Part shown: in pieces, positions 35,301-47,221 of the stretch
How the letters are laid out: every line of letters starts with the position of its first letter
Numbering within the stretch: position 1 is the first letter of the stretch
Assembly: GCF_001659605.2 (NCBI RefSeq)
Contig: NC_035167.2
Coordinates: 3,100,001 to 3,164,000, forward strand
DNA length: 64,000 bases
From: Manihot esculenta
Taxonomy: Eukaryota > Streptophyta > Magnoliopsida > Malpighiales > Euphorbiaceae
Reading direction: 5' to 3'
Position numbers and translations under genes: made by a program
The notes under the pieces: model-generated
Told to the model about the DNA's origin: nothing
Seen by the model: the letters and a program-made list of their open reading frames with translations, nothing else
Databases searched by the model: none

Positions 35301-38300
35301 GTGCAAAATCTCTTAGTCAAGTGGTTCTTGACACTGTCACATTCATGTAGTAGATTTAAGCAATATATTAAAATGATCATATTTGATTATTCTTAAACTT
35401 CTCCATGATTACTATACCTTTCTTCTTTTTTTTTTTTTAGAAAATCTTTTCTTCTTTATACAGACCGAACAGATAGGCTTAACTGGCACTTGTGTATGTT
35501 AATTTCATTAGGTCACAACAAAGAATTCAGTTGATGTCATTTTGCTTGAAGGAGAATCCATATGAGGGGAAAAGGCAGAGATAAATAAATTATTATTAAT
35601 TATAAATAGCATATGCAAGTGTGTCCTTGTGTTTTCTCAAATAATCCATATTGGGAAAAGAAGATCGGTTATCCTGAGACCTAAGGCCAAGTTTTGCAAA
35701 GAGTTGTTCCAAGTCCCGATTGAAACTCATACAAGTACTGGTATGCATGAAGAAGCAAATGAGATGCACCTTCTTGCGTTCCTGACGAATATTTTTCCTT
35801 TTACTTTGCTTCATATCCATCAAGAAGTCATCAAAACTGCATTGCATGATGGACATAATAACAGTTTTATGTTAACATATTTGACTGTAACAAAACAAGT
35901 CGGTGATTAAAATATGAAATGATGAACAGGGGATAATCAAACAACAAATTCAAGGGACTTGCATATATAAATCCATTCTCATTATGCAGGGTTTTTAAAA
36001 GACGGCATGATTTCTGATACAAAATTAAAAGATGGCTAGATTTGGGAGCAGAGGGAATGGTTGGAAACCCATAAATGGATGGGAAGATGTCCTAGGGTAT
36101 ACAAAAAAATGTACTGCAGACAAAAATTTAAGCAAACACAAAAAAATTTCATGTGCCTTAAGGAGTATGTTAGAAATTCAGCATCACAGTTGAACATACA
36201 CGATACAGCAAGCAAAGTGATAGTTTATCTTAATATTTGCATGATTCACATGACAAATTATGGTTTATTTACCTTTTATAATTACGATTTTTCCAGTGGT
36301 ACTGCATTCCAATCCTCTGCAGAAATCCTTTTTCCTTCAGTTTCTGCCACTCTGTTTCTGAGGGGAAGGTAATGTGCAGGGACGAGACCTTGGACTGTCA
36401 AATGGCAAAATGCCATGTTGATAAGAAAAATTGTAAATTCTAGAAATAGCACTAATTTTTGGATTCCGACAGTAAAGGGAATACAAACACTTCAAAAGTA
36501 TAAAGTGTGAGATCCCAAACAAACCAACAACTTCTATTGAGAGAAAATTTAACAATATAGAATTCAGCTAAGAGAACCAGCAATGTAGCAACTTAATTAA
36601 TTAAAGTCGCACAATCCACAAATAATTATGCATTGCATTTTATGTAAGGAATTGTGAAGGAATGGACAACACAAAAAGTGAATCGAATGATGAGGTTCAA
36701 CCACGACAGATTAACATATACGTCCACCCTCAACATCTTTTTTACCCATTCAAACTGTGGCTTGTGTTTATGGATTTGAATAATATAAAAGACAAAAAAA
36801 AAGAGCGTCTTATCTATCTCACCACCTACAAGTCATCTTTTCCTTTCCCAGGGGAAGATCGCCTCCTGTCCCTAGTGCTTCTTTTTTTTTTTTTCCGAAT
36901 GCAACTCCACCCTTTGGCTAATAATAGTTGGAAAAATTAAGTTTCCATCTAAATACTTCTATTAATCAGCAATTGTTCACAGGATCAAATGACTTTGAAA
37001 GTGCGAAGACTTAGTAAGGCATCCATATAAATGTAGTAAAGTTGGTCCCCAAAATTTCTGCAATTGGATGCTATTGAGTATTGCCCCATGGTGTATATTG
37101 TCAATATGTGGCTTTCTCAAATTTCCTAATGTGTCTATCTAAACCATTTAACTCTTTATCTCCTTTATTAACTTTGTTAAGTTAGTTTTTATTTATGCAA
37201 TTATATAATTATTGAATTAACAATTTTTGAGTTTTATATTTGTTTAATCTAAATAGTTATAAATTTATTGTCTCATGATTCCTCCTAAAACTAAATCATA
37301 TCCTTTAGGGCAGAAACAAACATATTTGCATGTGAATTTTCCAGTTATAGAAACACGAAAAAAGGTGAAAGCTACTGTAATGTGATTGGCACCTTGACCG
37401 TCATGTCCTTTAGGGCAGAAACTAAAACATCAAAAATTTGATCTCTGATTGAGGTATCACGGACTAATATCCTTGGACCAGTAACTGGAGTGAAAGGCAC
37501 ACAGCATTGGAACTTTGGATAATATCGTGACCCGAAACCATAGTAGGCATCAGCCCATGAATGATCAAAAACAAATTCACCATATGAGTGGCTGCACATC
37601 CAAACAAAGACGGTAAGATGATACTAAGCAGAAAAGTGTTTTAATGGACTCTCTGAAAATATTGTGGGAGAAGCTATATTAGAATTTGCTTTATGGACAA
37701 TACAGTGGATACTGAACCTTTTAAGATAAAGTGGAACAACCCCTAAAATATTCTCACTTTCATCCTTGGCAACAATGTGGCTAGGAATCCATCCAGTTTC
37801 CTGCAATCAATTAAATGAAAAGTTAGAATATAATTGGAAATTTCAAGCTCACTTGTACGGTTCATACATCTTAATATCAAATAAAACATCTAAACCCACA
37901 TAATTCCTTTAATAATGAACCAAAATTTTAAGGTCTTGAAGTGGCTCACTGTCATCTAGCCTAGTGCTGAAAAAACCAAAGTGTAAAGAATACACTCACA
38001 TGTGGTCAATGCACTCTCTGATGAAGAGAAGCAGTCAAATTTTATTTAAGATTATAAAAGTTTTTCACAAAATGAAACCTTATCTAGAATTGGAAAAGTA
38101 GCAAAAGGACAGAGAATTGGTTTGATAATCATCTGCTCCAAATGAGATGTAAACTAACAAGTAATGATATAAACTTTGAGAAGTTTGCACAAAGCAACAA
38201 TTCTTAACCTTCACAGCACAACCTGACTCTTCTAAGCTCGAAAGAAAACCATGGGTAAGAAATGGATTAAGTTTTTCAGGGCCAGTGGAATCCAGATTGC

Positions 38301-39937
38301 ATGCATCCCATTCAACTGGTGAGACCTCGGAGATAGAAGAAATCACTGAAACTGATATTTTTTTAGGTACCACTTGCTTTGCTGAGCCTCCCTGAATTTA
38401 AAAACAATAAACAGGATTAGCCATTAAACACCAAGGAGAAAGATGCCAAATAGTCATAATTACAATGGGACCATCAAATGCAAACACCTCTGAGCCTGAC
38501 CCTGTTAAAATGAAATCCTGTTGTGAAAAATCTGATAATCTTGGCTCCACAGACTTCTTTGATCCCCAAAATAGTGCACTGATTTTGCACACATGAACTG
38601 AACTGCCGACTCTTTGTTGGGTTGATGGTTTTCCCTACAAATTTTAACCAAACAGAAGTGCATGTGTGAACATAGAGCCAGAACACAAAGGCCAGAGGGA
38701 GGGAGAGAGAGCATGAAACAATAGCGACAATCTTCTGATCAACTGGACTAACAATTTCTTATATTAAATACAGAACAAATTCAGGCTTAACCAGGCACAT
38801 CGGAATCATCCTTTTTTTTTAATTAAAGTGTAAACAATCTCAGTCCATCACACCTTCCCTACAGTTCTTAGTAAAGGATTCAAATTGAGGATGGAAATTA
38901 AATCAAGGTTACTGTCCATTTTGGGACCAAATTGTGGCAATCAATCAATTGGAGAGTGTCTGTACCAAAATAAGAGAAGCAAGCCATTGGTGCTGTCGCA
39001 GAAAGAATAAGAACCTCTTAAGTCTCCAAGTCAAAAAATTATACAATTATGTCTTCATGTCTACCATGGACATATGTGTGAATTGTAAGACGGGAATCAC
39101 ATCTTTATTGTATGAATAGATGACACAGGTAACCATATCTTCAAGAGAAGAATTTAACAGGAAAGGATGTTCAGGTCAGAAGCACTCCAAGCTAGTTTAT
39201 TCAAGTATTTTCTTCACATCAGCATTAACAAGTGCTCATCAAATTTAAAGAAGCAATGAACCATCATGACACTAATCATGTACAAATGGGAATCCAAGAA
39301 AGTACTTCATGTACTAGAGCTGACTGTTATTCATTGCTACTCAAAAGAAAGAGGGTGATAATTTATAAGGTACACATCAATGATCAGATTAATTTCAATC
39401 TCGGTAGGTGATTCTTGCAGAGGTACAGCCTGAAGCAACTGGATAATATTAAGGTGCAAGGCCTGAATGGATCAAGGCAGTAGAATCATACTAGTATTGC
39501 AGGTATAATTGTCAAATATTCAGGAAAATGCAGTAGAAAACTATTCCTTTGATTGAACATCCAAATGAAGCAAAATAATCACATAACTTAATCACTATAT
39601 ATAATCATAAAAAATTATGAGCTGAGCTTGCTCATATACTCCAATTAATGAACAGTTAACTCGCATCATTTTCTAAGTCCAAATGACTTGAAATCTGTAC
39701 AAAACAATTCAGAACTGGCACATATAACAAATACCCAGAACTAAAAATTCAATCTTTTGGCATAATATTTTAAGAAAAAGGAGAACCAAAATCGCCTCAA
39801 AATTACTGAAATTACCCACTTCACATATGCTAATATCAGTCATATCTCAACTAAATGCAAGAGAGACGACTTACGGAGAGAGATGGAAATTTGCGGAGAA
39901 ATGGCGAAGGCTTGCAGTAGCTCAGTACTGCTGCCAT
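32386..39937 (-). CDS. FemAB-like / DUF482 acyltransferase-fold protein, probably plastid-targeted
   Basis: Twelve minus-strand exons close in frame to 477 residues: 39875-39937, 38464-38634, 38209-38391, 37718-37800, 37393-37591, 36273-36394, 35770-35836, 34859-34909, 34423-34475, 34047-34257, 33211-33381, 32386-32445. Conserved blocks include NPFLTHGFLSSLEESG, GVVPLYLKSHSYGEFVFDHS, WADAYYGFGSRYYPKFQ, FTPVTGPRILVR, GFLQRIGMQYHWKN, MKQSKRKNIRQERKK, HWDSFYNFYRNTT, GSPYLTRDFF-like and GRLWGC...YYPSLHFEACYYQ. These mark the bacterial 'peptidoglycan biosynthesis/recognition' FemAB-like family (two GNAT-like lobes) also present in plants (Arabidopsis At2g23390-like). The first 21 residues (MAAVLSYCKPSPFLRKFPSL) are Ser/Lys-rich without acids, as in a chloroplast transit peptide. 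The substrate in plants is unknown. A TIR element sits in the last intron. Confidence 0.92.
32593..32983. mobile_element. Short TIR element in the last intron of the FemAB-like gene
   Basis: The 391-bp segment starts TAGGTCTGGC and ends GCCAGACCTA, a perfect 10-bp terminal inverted repeat. The interior is GC-richer than the flanks and full of decayed GGTCC/CCAGTT motifs on both strands. No clear target duplication is visible (ctccaata versus ccttgaca). TAGG ends suggest an hAT-type MITE, but the class is uncertain. Confidence 0.6.
33540..33562. repeat. (AG)n microsatellite in an intron
   Basis: GA-rich dinucleotide run, interrupted once by ACA, within the intron between the 34047-34257 and 33211-33381 exons. 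Confidence 0.7.
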
Positions 39938-40490
39938 AGCCACACACTGTCGCCTGCGACTGATTCGATTGCTCTCTCGATCAATTCCAGACAGAAAGGA
40001 TCATCAAAACTGATTTTTTTTTTTTTTAAAGAAAAAAAATCAATCCAAAAACAACATTACAGACTTAAAGTCATGCGACGTGGCAAGAAATGGTGCCAGA
40101 AATTTATTTTTTAGTATAATCGAAAAGTAAATTAATTTTAATTCTTACAACTTACCCAAATTTTCAGTAAATTTAAACATTTAATCCATATTTTTCCATC
40201 ATTCAATTACAATTTTCAGTCATTTGAGTTTAATTTTAAAAGTTAAAAAAATATTATTTTAAATAACATTAAAAAATAATGTACAAAAAATTATTTTATT
40301 AATTTGTCCTATTATAACTAAGTAAAAAGTAATTTTAAATAATTTTTTTAATATTTTTTAAATACTAATTGTTTTAAGAATGTGCTTTTTCTTATTTAAA
40401 AAAACTGTGGCTCTATGGTGCTTACCAAACGCAACGTTTCAAGCTGTGGCAGCTTTGTAATATTTGAGAACTCCAATGGTTATCTCATCA
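39938..40490. other. Divergent intergenic region between FemAB-like and RPS16 genes
   Basis: The two genes are divergent, 653 bases apart from start codon to start codon. Bases near 40012-40045 form a T14/A8 foldback, and 40130-40400 is AT-rich. The FemAB-like promoter must lie in the left half, but no element could be assigned. Confidence 0.5.
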
Positions 40491-40496
40491 TAAGCG

Positions 40497-40551
40497 AAAA
40501 GCCCTAGCACCGCAGTATATAAACCTGCGTCCGTCTGTTCGATTTTCTTTC
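40497..40551 (+). promoter_or_regulatory. Core promoter of RPS16: telo-box-like motif, TATA box, pyrimidine-rich start
   Basis: AAAAGCCCTAGCA (40497-40509) resembles the telo/site-II-associated AAACCCTA element of plant ribosomal protein promoters. TATATAAA lies at 40516-40523, and a CT-rich tract (about 40540-40550, GATTTTCTTTCG) about 25-30 bases on fits a TOP-like initiation site. ATG follows at 40591, giving a leader of about 45 bases. Confidence 0.6.
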
Positions 40552-40590
40552 GTGTCGCTCAGTTTCTTCATCTTCCTGCAATCCCTAGCA

Positions 40591-41034
40591 ATGGAAGCCT
40601 CAGCAACACGAATGGAGTCCGTTCAGTGCTTCGGGCGGAAGAAGACCGCCGTAGCCGTCACTTATTGCAAGCGTGGGAGAGGACTAATTAAGATCAACGG
40701 CTGCCCAATCGAACTGGTGGAGCCTGAGATCCTCCGTTTCAAGGCTTACGAGCCCATCCTCCTTCTCGGGAGACATCGTTTCGCCGGCGTCGACATGCGT
40801 ATTCGCGTCAAAGGTGGTGGGCACACCTCCCAAATCTATGCTATCCGCCAGAGCATAGCTAAAGCTCTTGTAGCCTTCTACCAGAAGTACGTGGACGAGC
40901 AGAGTAAAAAGGAGATCAAGGACATTTTGGTCAGGTATGATAGGACTTTGCTTGTGGCTGATCCTAGACGCTGTGAGCCCAAGAAGTTCGGTGGTCGTGG
41001 TGCTCGTGCCAGGTTCCAGAAGAGTTACCGTTAA
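40591..41034 (+). CDS. RPS16: 40S ribosomal protein S16 (uS9)
   Basis: Single intronless frame of 147 residues. The frame is open upstream of 40591 but lacks an ATG there, so [10 protein letters not shown] is taken as the start; the second Met (40612) is an alternative. The body carries uS9 signatures: [20 protein letters not shown] at the start, [40 protein letters not shown], and the C-terminal [20 protein letters not shown] ending in the invariant YR that reaches the ribosomal P-site tRNA. It is part of the small subunit head. Plant S16 is about 146 residues and commonly intronless, as here. The compact promoter just upstream fits strong constitutive expression. Confidence 0.98.
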   Translation: MEASATRMESVQCFGRKKTAVAVTYCKRGRGLIKINGCPIELVEPEILRFKAYEPILLLGRHRFAGVDMRIRVKGGGHTSQIYAIRQSIAKALVAFYQKYVDEQSKKEIKDILVRYDRTLLVADPRRCEPKKFGGRGARARFQKSYR

Positions 41035-42418
41035 AAATTTGATTTGTTTTTCATGCTTCTGTTATTTCCAACGACTTTTTGAGGTTGCGCAATTTGGGGT
41101 TTTTGAAGGGATATCTCTTCATAGATCAAGTACTTAATTTTGTTATCAGGATAATTTAATCTTTCATAGTTAGTTTATTTGACTCCTTATATGGGAATGT
41201 GTTGAATGTTTTTCGATATATTGTTGCTAAATGCTAAATGTTAAGCTTTCTTTTTCATATGTGTCCTGATTTGTGCTTCTAATCTCTATATGGTTTGATA
41301 GCTTAATTTTGGTAATTAGTGGGAATTTTGTTGTGTTTAAGTTTTGTGGATTTCTGTTTGGAACCTTTGTTGAAATTACTCCGTTTGTCTATTAGAGTCC
41401 ACATTTTTGTCTACTTAACACCAATTGTTTAAGCTTTGATGATTTGAGCCATTCAAATCAATAATGTTCATAACTTTGCCTTCGTAAATCTTGGATTCAT
41501 CTCTTCTTCCTAATACTAAACTTGTTGTCAAGCATCGTTCTTATGCATGATAGGACAGTCTGGGAGGCTGCCAGCTTGAAAGCTTGCTGCTATGTAGGAG
41601 AGAGTTTGGTGTTCAGAAAATTAAAATTGAATGGGTTTTGCGTACAAATTGAAGTACTACGATTTACAATGTCCCATTGTTTTTGCACAACGTGAAATTC
41701 ACTTGATAGTTTGGTTTGATTTGAATGTTTTAGTGGAATAAGTTTAGTCATGATAATTCACTTTGTTTGTATCCTTAATTGTGCAATGGAATTGAGGAGA
41801 AATTAAAGAGGAGAGATGAAGAGAAAAGAAAAGCAATCAAATTTCTTTTCCATTCTCATTCCAATAAAATTACTTTATTGCCACAAGTGTTGGTTTTCTT
41901 TCTGCATGAGGTATATAATGATTTCTATTTCTCTACATCTCTTCAAATTGGAGAGAAATATTTTGAGCTAATTGAGACATCGAATATCTCCTCCTTTCTC
42001 TATTTTCTCTTCTAATTTTTGTCCAAACAAAGAGAAAAGGGTAGAAATTGAACTTCTTTTCTCTTCTCTCCAATTCCCTCAATCCTTTTTCTTTTCCTCT
42101 TTCCCTCGTCTTCACACCAGATATAGGAAAAATGAAACATGGTAAACCCCATCAATTAATGCAAAAAAAATTATTTCTTTTTGTGCTAGAGTGAACAGCT
42201 GAAGGTTCAGGGTAAAACACCAAATTAGGCCGAAGGAACAACTCATATAACTTCATTATCCAAGCATCCAATTTGAAACAGAAAGAGTGAAGAAATTGTT
42301 GGGTCCTCATTTTTTTTTTCTCGAATCGAGAGATCATAAATTAGGTGTGGAAGTTTTAAGTTTCTCGCTTCCTTTTTTATTTATGAGTTTCAGAAATATT
42401 TTCATGCATAGGTTTGGA

Positions 42419-42532
42419 AATATCCCCATTCATAGGTTTAGAATCCATATCTATAAATAAGGAAAAGCTTTGAATATCCCCATTCATAGGTTTGAAATCT
42501 ATATTTAGAAATAAGAAAAAGCTGAAGCCCAT
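42419..42532. repeat. Two-copy tandem repeat of about 57 bp
   Basis: AAATATCCCCATTCATAGGT (42419) and GAATATCCCCATTCATAGGT (about 42472) start two blocks that each continue through ATATCTATAAATAAGG-like sequence to AAAAGCT. A weaker partial third copy precedes them at about 42393. Confidence 0.75.
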
Positions 42533-44145
42533 GATAAGCGAAAAACCTAGCAGCTGGGCCGTGGGTCTTCGACTTGAATGGACTGAGAATCGGCGAGGCA
42601 GAAAGACAATCGCTGCCTTGTCGAACTAAGAACCAGCCACTAGAAGATGCTGATCAACCTAGTGAAGTACAACGATGAAAAGGTCTGCGACACTTGGGTC
42701 CTTCAATGGTTCACATGTCCAGCCAAAATCCAAAGGTTACCTCCTTGCTGAAGTTGACATCAACATAGCTGAACAGTACTACTGGCCTAAGAGGTGAAAA
42801 AACTCATTAACGACATCAACCCGGTGAGATTCCAGCACCTTAATAATCACCATAATTTAGTTTAACCCATAAATCTGCAACTTAATATCCTAGGCACAAG
42901 TTCAATAGCAAACCCCCCTCACTTTTTCGGCACCAACGTATATGCTTTAAGTTAAATGAAAAAAAAAAGTAATTGAATTTTGGATTTTGATTTTATTTGT
43001 CTTTTCCTAATATTTTTCTGGTAAAATTTTTTGCACACATTTGGGCATGCAACTTGATTTATAGACTCAATCAAGAAAAATTAAAATATTATATATATAT
43101 ATATGAGTCTTACCACATTTTGGATAAATTTATTATAATTTTAGATTGGATGAGAGTGTAGAAGAATTTTCCTTAATTTTTTATCGCTGCAAACTGTGGC
43201 TTTTTGAAAGTATTTCTCAGCTGAATGTATCTTAGTCAGACCTACTTTTCTTCTGTCTTTGTCCTTTTTCCCTCAAGTTTTTATTGGTAAAAGTCTAAAT
43301 CAGCCCATTTTTGCCGTCAAACTTGATCATTTTCTTCTCTGGACGAAAAGGAGAACCATTTTGCCGTCGAACTCCATCACTGGTAGAGGTCCCATAGTTG
43401 GCATGTAGGGATTTCCAGATAGCTACAAGTTTGCAGGAAATATCATCACAAGCATAGGCAGATAGGAAAGACTGTTCCTCCTCCTTTGGCATTTGCTCTT
43501 GGGAGGAGGCTCAAGCAAGCAGTAGAAAAGAAAGCTCAACATAGGGGGTCTCCTTCATGTACACAGTGATATTGCTGAACTGTTTTTGCAGATCTAGCAT
43601 CTCGAATTTTAATCTCATAAATCAAATCCATATTTTTCTTTCATCACTTTAGATGCTTGTGAGAGAATACAGAGATTGTTGCTCAGAATAATTAGCCAAG
43701 CACTTGCTTGTCACCCAATAATCAAACTCAATCATAGACCTTATTATATAGTTCCATAGAAAGCTTAACGCTTTCCTTCTGCCATCAATGTGTTAATGCA
43801 TGTGTATCTTCACATAATATTATAAGTGAAACATATGTGATTCTAAGGAATCTTAACTGCATTCCACAACCTGATGGAATCAGAACCAAACTAGAACCGA
43901 CCTATTTAAGAGAAGAGGGTTTGAGTTTAGGCAAGTGAAATTCGCATACAGGAATTAAACAATTTGCCACTGGAATTCATATACCTTTGCAGCAATGTTG
44001 CGTTTGAGTATACAGGTGATGTGGACCAGAAAAGAAGATGCATATTATCAGCAGCAGATTTTAATTCCCTAAGCTGTAATTGAGGATTTTACCCTTGATT
44101 TAGAATCCTAAAGTTGCTAACCATTGTCCCCGAGATATAATATTA

Positions 44146-44267
44146 CAATTATCTGAAGAGTACCCTTACAAAGCTATCCAAAAATGTTCTTTCTTCCTTT
44201 CATGATGCAGACTAGAGGCAAAAATACATTTCTAAATAGCTTTGGGAGAGTACTCTTCAAATAATTG
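44146..44267. repeat. Inverted repeat / hairpin with 42-base arms
   Basis: The left arm 44146-44187 and right arm 44226-44267 are reverse complements with about 9 mismatches over 42 bases (CAATTATCTGAAGAGTAC against CAATTATTTGAAGAGTAC), separated by a 38-base loop. The pairing resumes weakly further out (TGTAATTGAGGATT near 44080 against TGTAATTAGAGATT near 44295). It could be a foldback MITE or a source of small RNA; nothing in the sequence decides between these. Confidence 0.7.
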
Positions 44268-45567
44268 CAAAATTGTCTGTCCATGAATCTCTAATTACAC
44301 CGAGAAAATGAAACCATGGTCTTTCTCATCAAGTTTATCCGCAAAAGAAATCCGTAATAATCTAACTCTATTTCATCAATGAATTCATAATGTTGATAGT
44401 AACCTTTGCAATTTTAATAACTATATAGTACATATTATTTCGATGACTTCCCAAGCTTATACATGATAAAACAGAAGAAAATTATATGGAAATTTTAATT
44501 GTATTTTTCAATTCTAATCAATTGAAAGGAAAAAAAAGAATTTAAATAGCGATGGTGAAGAATATAACACTAACAGTACTAGGATACTAACAAATTATCA
44601 TAAGCTTACATGTATAACTTACAAGAAATAGTTAATCCTATGTGTGAATTGCCAATTGACTTGATGTGGGATAAGGGTTAGAAGAAGAAAGCTACCTCCT
44701 ATCATTTAGTTCCGGCCCAACTGTCCTCACAGCATTGGGAAGAATGGAGGGTTTAATCAAGATAACCCGACTCGCACTACAACTCAAGATGCCAAGGTAA
44801 AGGTTTCTTCACGACTCTGCACCTGCTTCCATCGGAATACTCATCCTTGTACATTGAAATTAGAAACAAGGAGCATGCAAGAGTGAGAGATCTTTATCAG
44901 GAAGTTTTGCTTCTATACAATCTTTCAAAAAGTATATTTATCTCATCAGCATCTGATTCTGTGCAAAAATAATGGTGGCAATAAGCTTGGAGACCATTTG
45001 CATCATTATAATTTATCATAAGAACAACCCATTACTTCAGCTGAATAATGCAAAGATTTATTGTGTTTGGAATTGACAAAGTCTAAACCTGCAAAGAACT
45101 TAACAGAGAAAAATTTAACCAGCAAGCGAAATCCAATTCAGGTGTAGCATACTCATGAAAAGTAAAATGGTTGGATGGCGTTACATATTCACTTGATGAA
45201 ATACCCTAACTGCTCGTCAATTATAGTTAATTTCACGATTAAATATCAATGAAATACCCCAACTGCTCATCAATTATATGTAATTTCATGATCAAAACCT
45301 CATGGGAAAACTTCCTTCAATTCATAAATCACAATAATCAAGACCTAACAGGTTAACTACTACATAGCAAGTTACCCCTCTACGTAAAGACTATTATCAG
45401 TAAAAGAATGGAATTCATTGTAGTACAATATTAGCATTGGTTTGTGAAGAATTTTTTCGTTTGAAGGCATGATACCATCGTAATGAATAAATGTCCAGAT
45501 GGTCACAGTGAGAAAGGTGCTCCAACTGCTTCTGTTTAAAGCATCATTGCAACCTCAGAAACTTTCA

Positions 45568-47221
45568 TCACACAGTAAGAGATGCACCATTATCAGCTCC
45601 AGTTAGATTGAGTATCATTGTAGCTGCCTTTGTGGCCCTGATGATTCATGAGCAGGTTAAGTGAGAATTAGAAAGGCTTCTAGGATTTTCACAAATAGGA
45701 AATGGATAGAAGTTCTTTCATAGCTATTAACAAGCAAGATCAACACAATCTGTGAAACATACATTTACAGATAAACCTACGCTGGTAGCACAACTTTGCT
45801 ACCAAACATGATATACAAGTGTCACAACTGACAGAGAGCTGTCTGCACATGGAAGCCATGTCACATGACTGGACCGACAACAGCAAGAGACCAAGAAGTA
45901 TAAGCTTAAAAGCTTTTCTCATGTGCTTTCACTAGAGCTCATGACAATGTTGTTCAATTCAATAATCAACTGCAAGTTCTTCTTCCATAAGATTAACATA
46001 ATTATATGCACAAAAATGCATACATAATTTTTTAAAAACATTTATAAGCGCATAGACAATCTAATTAAATGAAAACCAATTACCATGCATCGGGTGCCTG
46101 GTAAAGTGAAGCTGAAGTGCCAAAGCATGACTGGAGCATTTCAGTGTGTATAACTCCTGGATTAAGTGCAACAACTGCCATCCCATCAGGCAACTCCTTT
46201 GCAACTGATCTGGTCAAACCCTCAACAGCCCACTTAGATGCACAATAAGGCGCAACCTGTAAAAAATACGATCAGATGAAAATCCAGAAAGTATGCACCG
46301 CACTTGAAAGGAAGAACCAATGTAAAGCAGAGAATATTCATTACCGCAAATCCTACAATCATAATTTTGACATTCAAGCAGCAGACATCAGAAATAAAAC
46401 CAATCATTTGTTGAATGAGCTAAATCCCACATTTTAATACCGAATTTACAATTAGCTAAAAGGAAATATTAGAGCACAGCAACAAAAAAATCAAATTTTG
46501 GGAAATTCATTTTACCAGGGCGGCACCGGATCTTCCCCATCCAGAAGAGAAATTAACAATAATTCCTTGCTTGTTGGGTAACATTAGAGGGATGAAATGA
46601 CGCAAAACATTTGCTATTCCTTTGACATTCGTATCAATTACAGCGTCAAACTCTTCAACTGGAACCTCCCATATCTTGTTGTTTCTGTTAATGGTACCCG
46701 CATTGTTCACTGTACAAGAAATCAACAAATTATAAAAAAAAATCTTAAAAATTTAAAATTTTTTAAAAAGAGAAGGGGAAATGTTGTAAATAAAAATTCA
46801 CCTATGATATCCGGAACGCCCTTCTTTTCCATTACAGCTCTCGCCAGCTCCTCCACACTAGTATTAGAACTCTAAAAATCCTCCGCCATCGAAATTAAAC
46901 AATTAAAACCAACAACAATCAAAGGAACACCAAAAATTGACCAAGAAAATATCTTCAAAGGGGAAATACCACATCGGCGTTGAGGAGGACATGTTGGTTG
47001 TTTTGGTCGGAGGAGAGTTCAGATTGGAGGGAATTGAGCTTATCCTGAGCACGAGAGCAGCCAATAATAGTGTGACCTCTCTTGGCTAGTTCTAGAGCTA
47101 AGGCTCTGCCTAGTCCTCTGCTCACTCCCGTAATCATTACCGTCTTACCCACAGAGCTCGCTCCACCAGCTCCAGCTGCGGCTCTGTTAACCACCCCTAA
47201 CGACGGCGTTTTCATTGTCAT
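45568..47221 (-). CDS. Short-chain dehydrogenase/reductase, NADPH-dependent pterin aldehyde reductase-like
   Basis: Five minus-strand exons (46970-47221, 46802-46871, 46516-46709, 46084-46256, 45568-45637) join in frame to 252 residues. The N-terminal nucleotide-binding motif is TGVSRGLG (TGxxxGxG), the structural motif is NNAG, and the catalytic set is Ser in NFSSGWG with YCASK (YxxxK). LNPGVIHTEM is the usual post-catalytic loop and the C-terminus is ADNGASLTV. HTIIGCSRAQDKL after the second strand, with Arg, suits NADP(H). The closest family I recognise is the plant cytosolic/plastid SDR annotated as NADPH-dependent pterin aldehyde reductase (Arabidopsis At4g20760-like), which reduces pterin-6-aldehyde in folate salvage. 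Arabidopsis members are somewhat longer at the N-terminus. Start at 47221 is the first ATG of the open frame; a nearby MKTPSL Met is equally possible. Confidence 0.92.

Larger units (their letters stand above)
41035..45567. other. Intergenic region of 4.5 kb without a supported gene
   Basis: The first part is the RPS16 3' UTR (to about 41250). The interval also holds a two-copy tandem repeat (42419-42532), a short RPS16-promoter-like stretch (about 42524-42549), an AT microsatellite (43090-43104) and a 122-base inverted repeat (44146-44267). At 42560-42840 the sequence is unusually balanced in composition, but its frames are broken and I recognise no family. Confidence 0.6.

Noticed and set aside
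40552..40590. Upstream extension of the RPS16 frame
   Set aside because: It starts with GTG and lies in the expected 5' leader right after the TATA box; the ATG at 40591 gives the family length.
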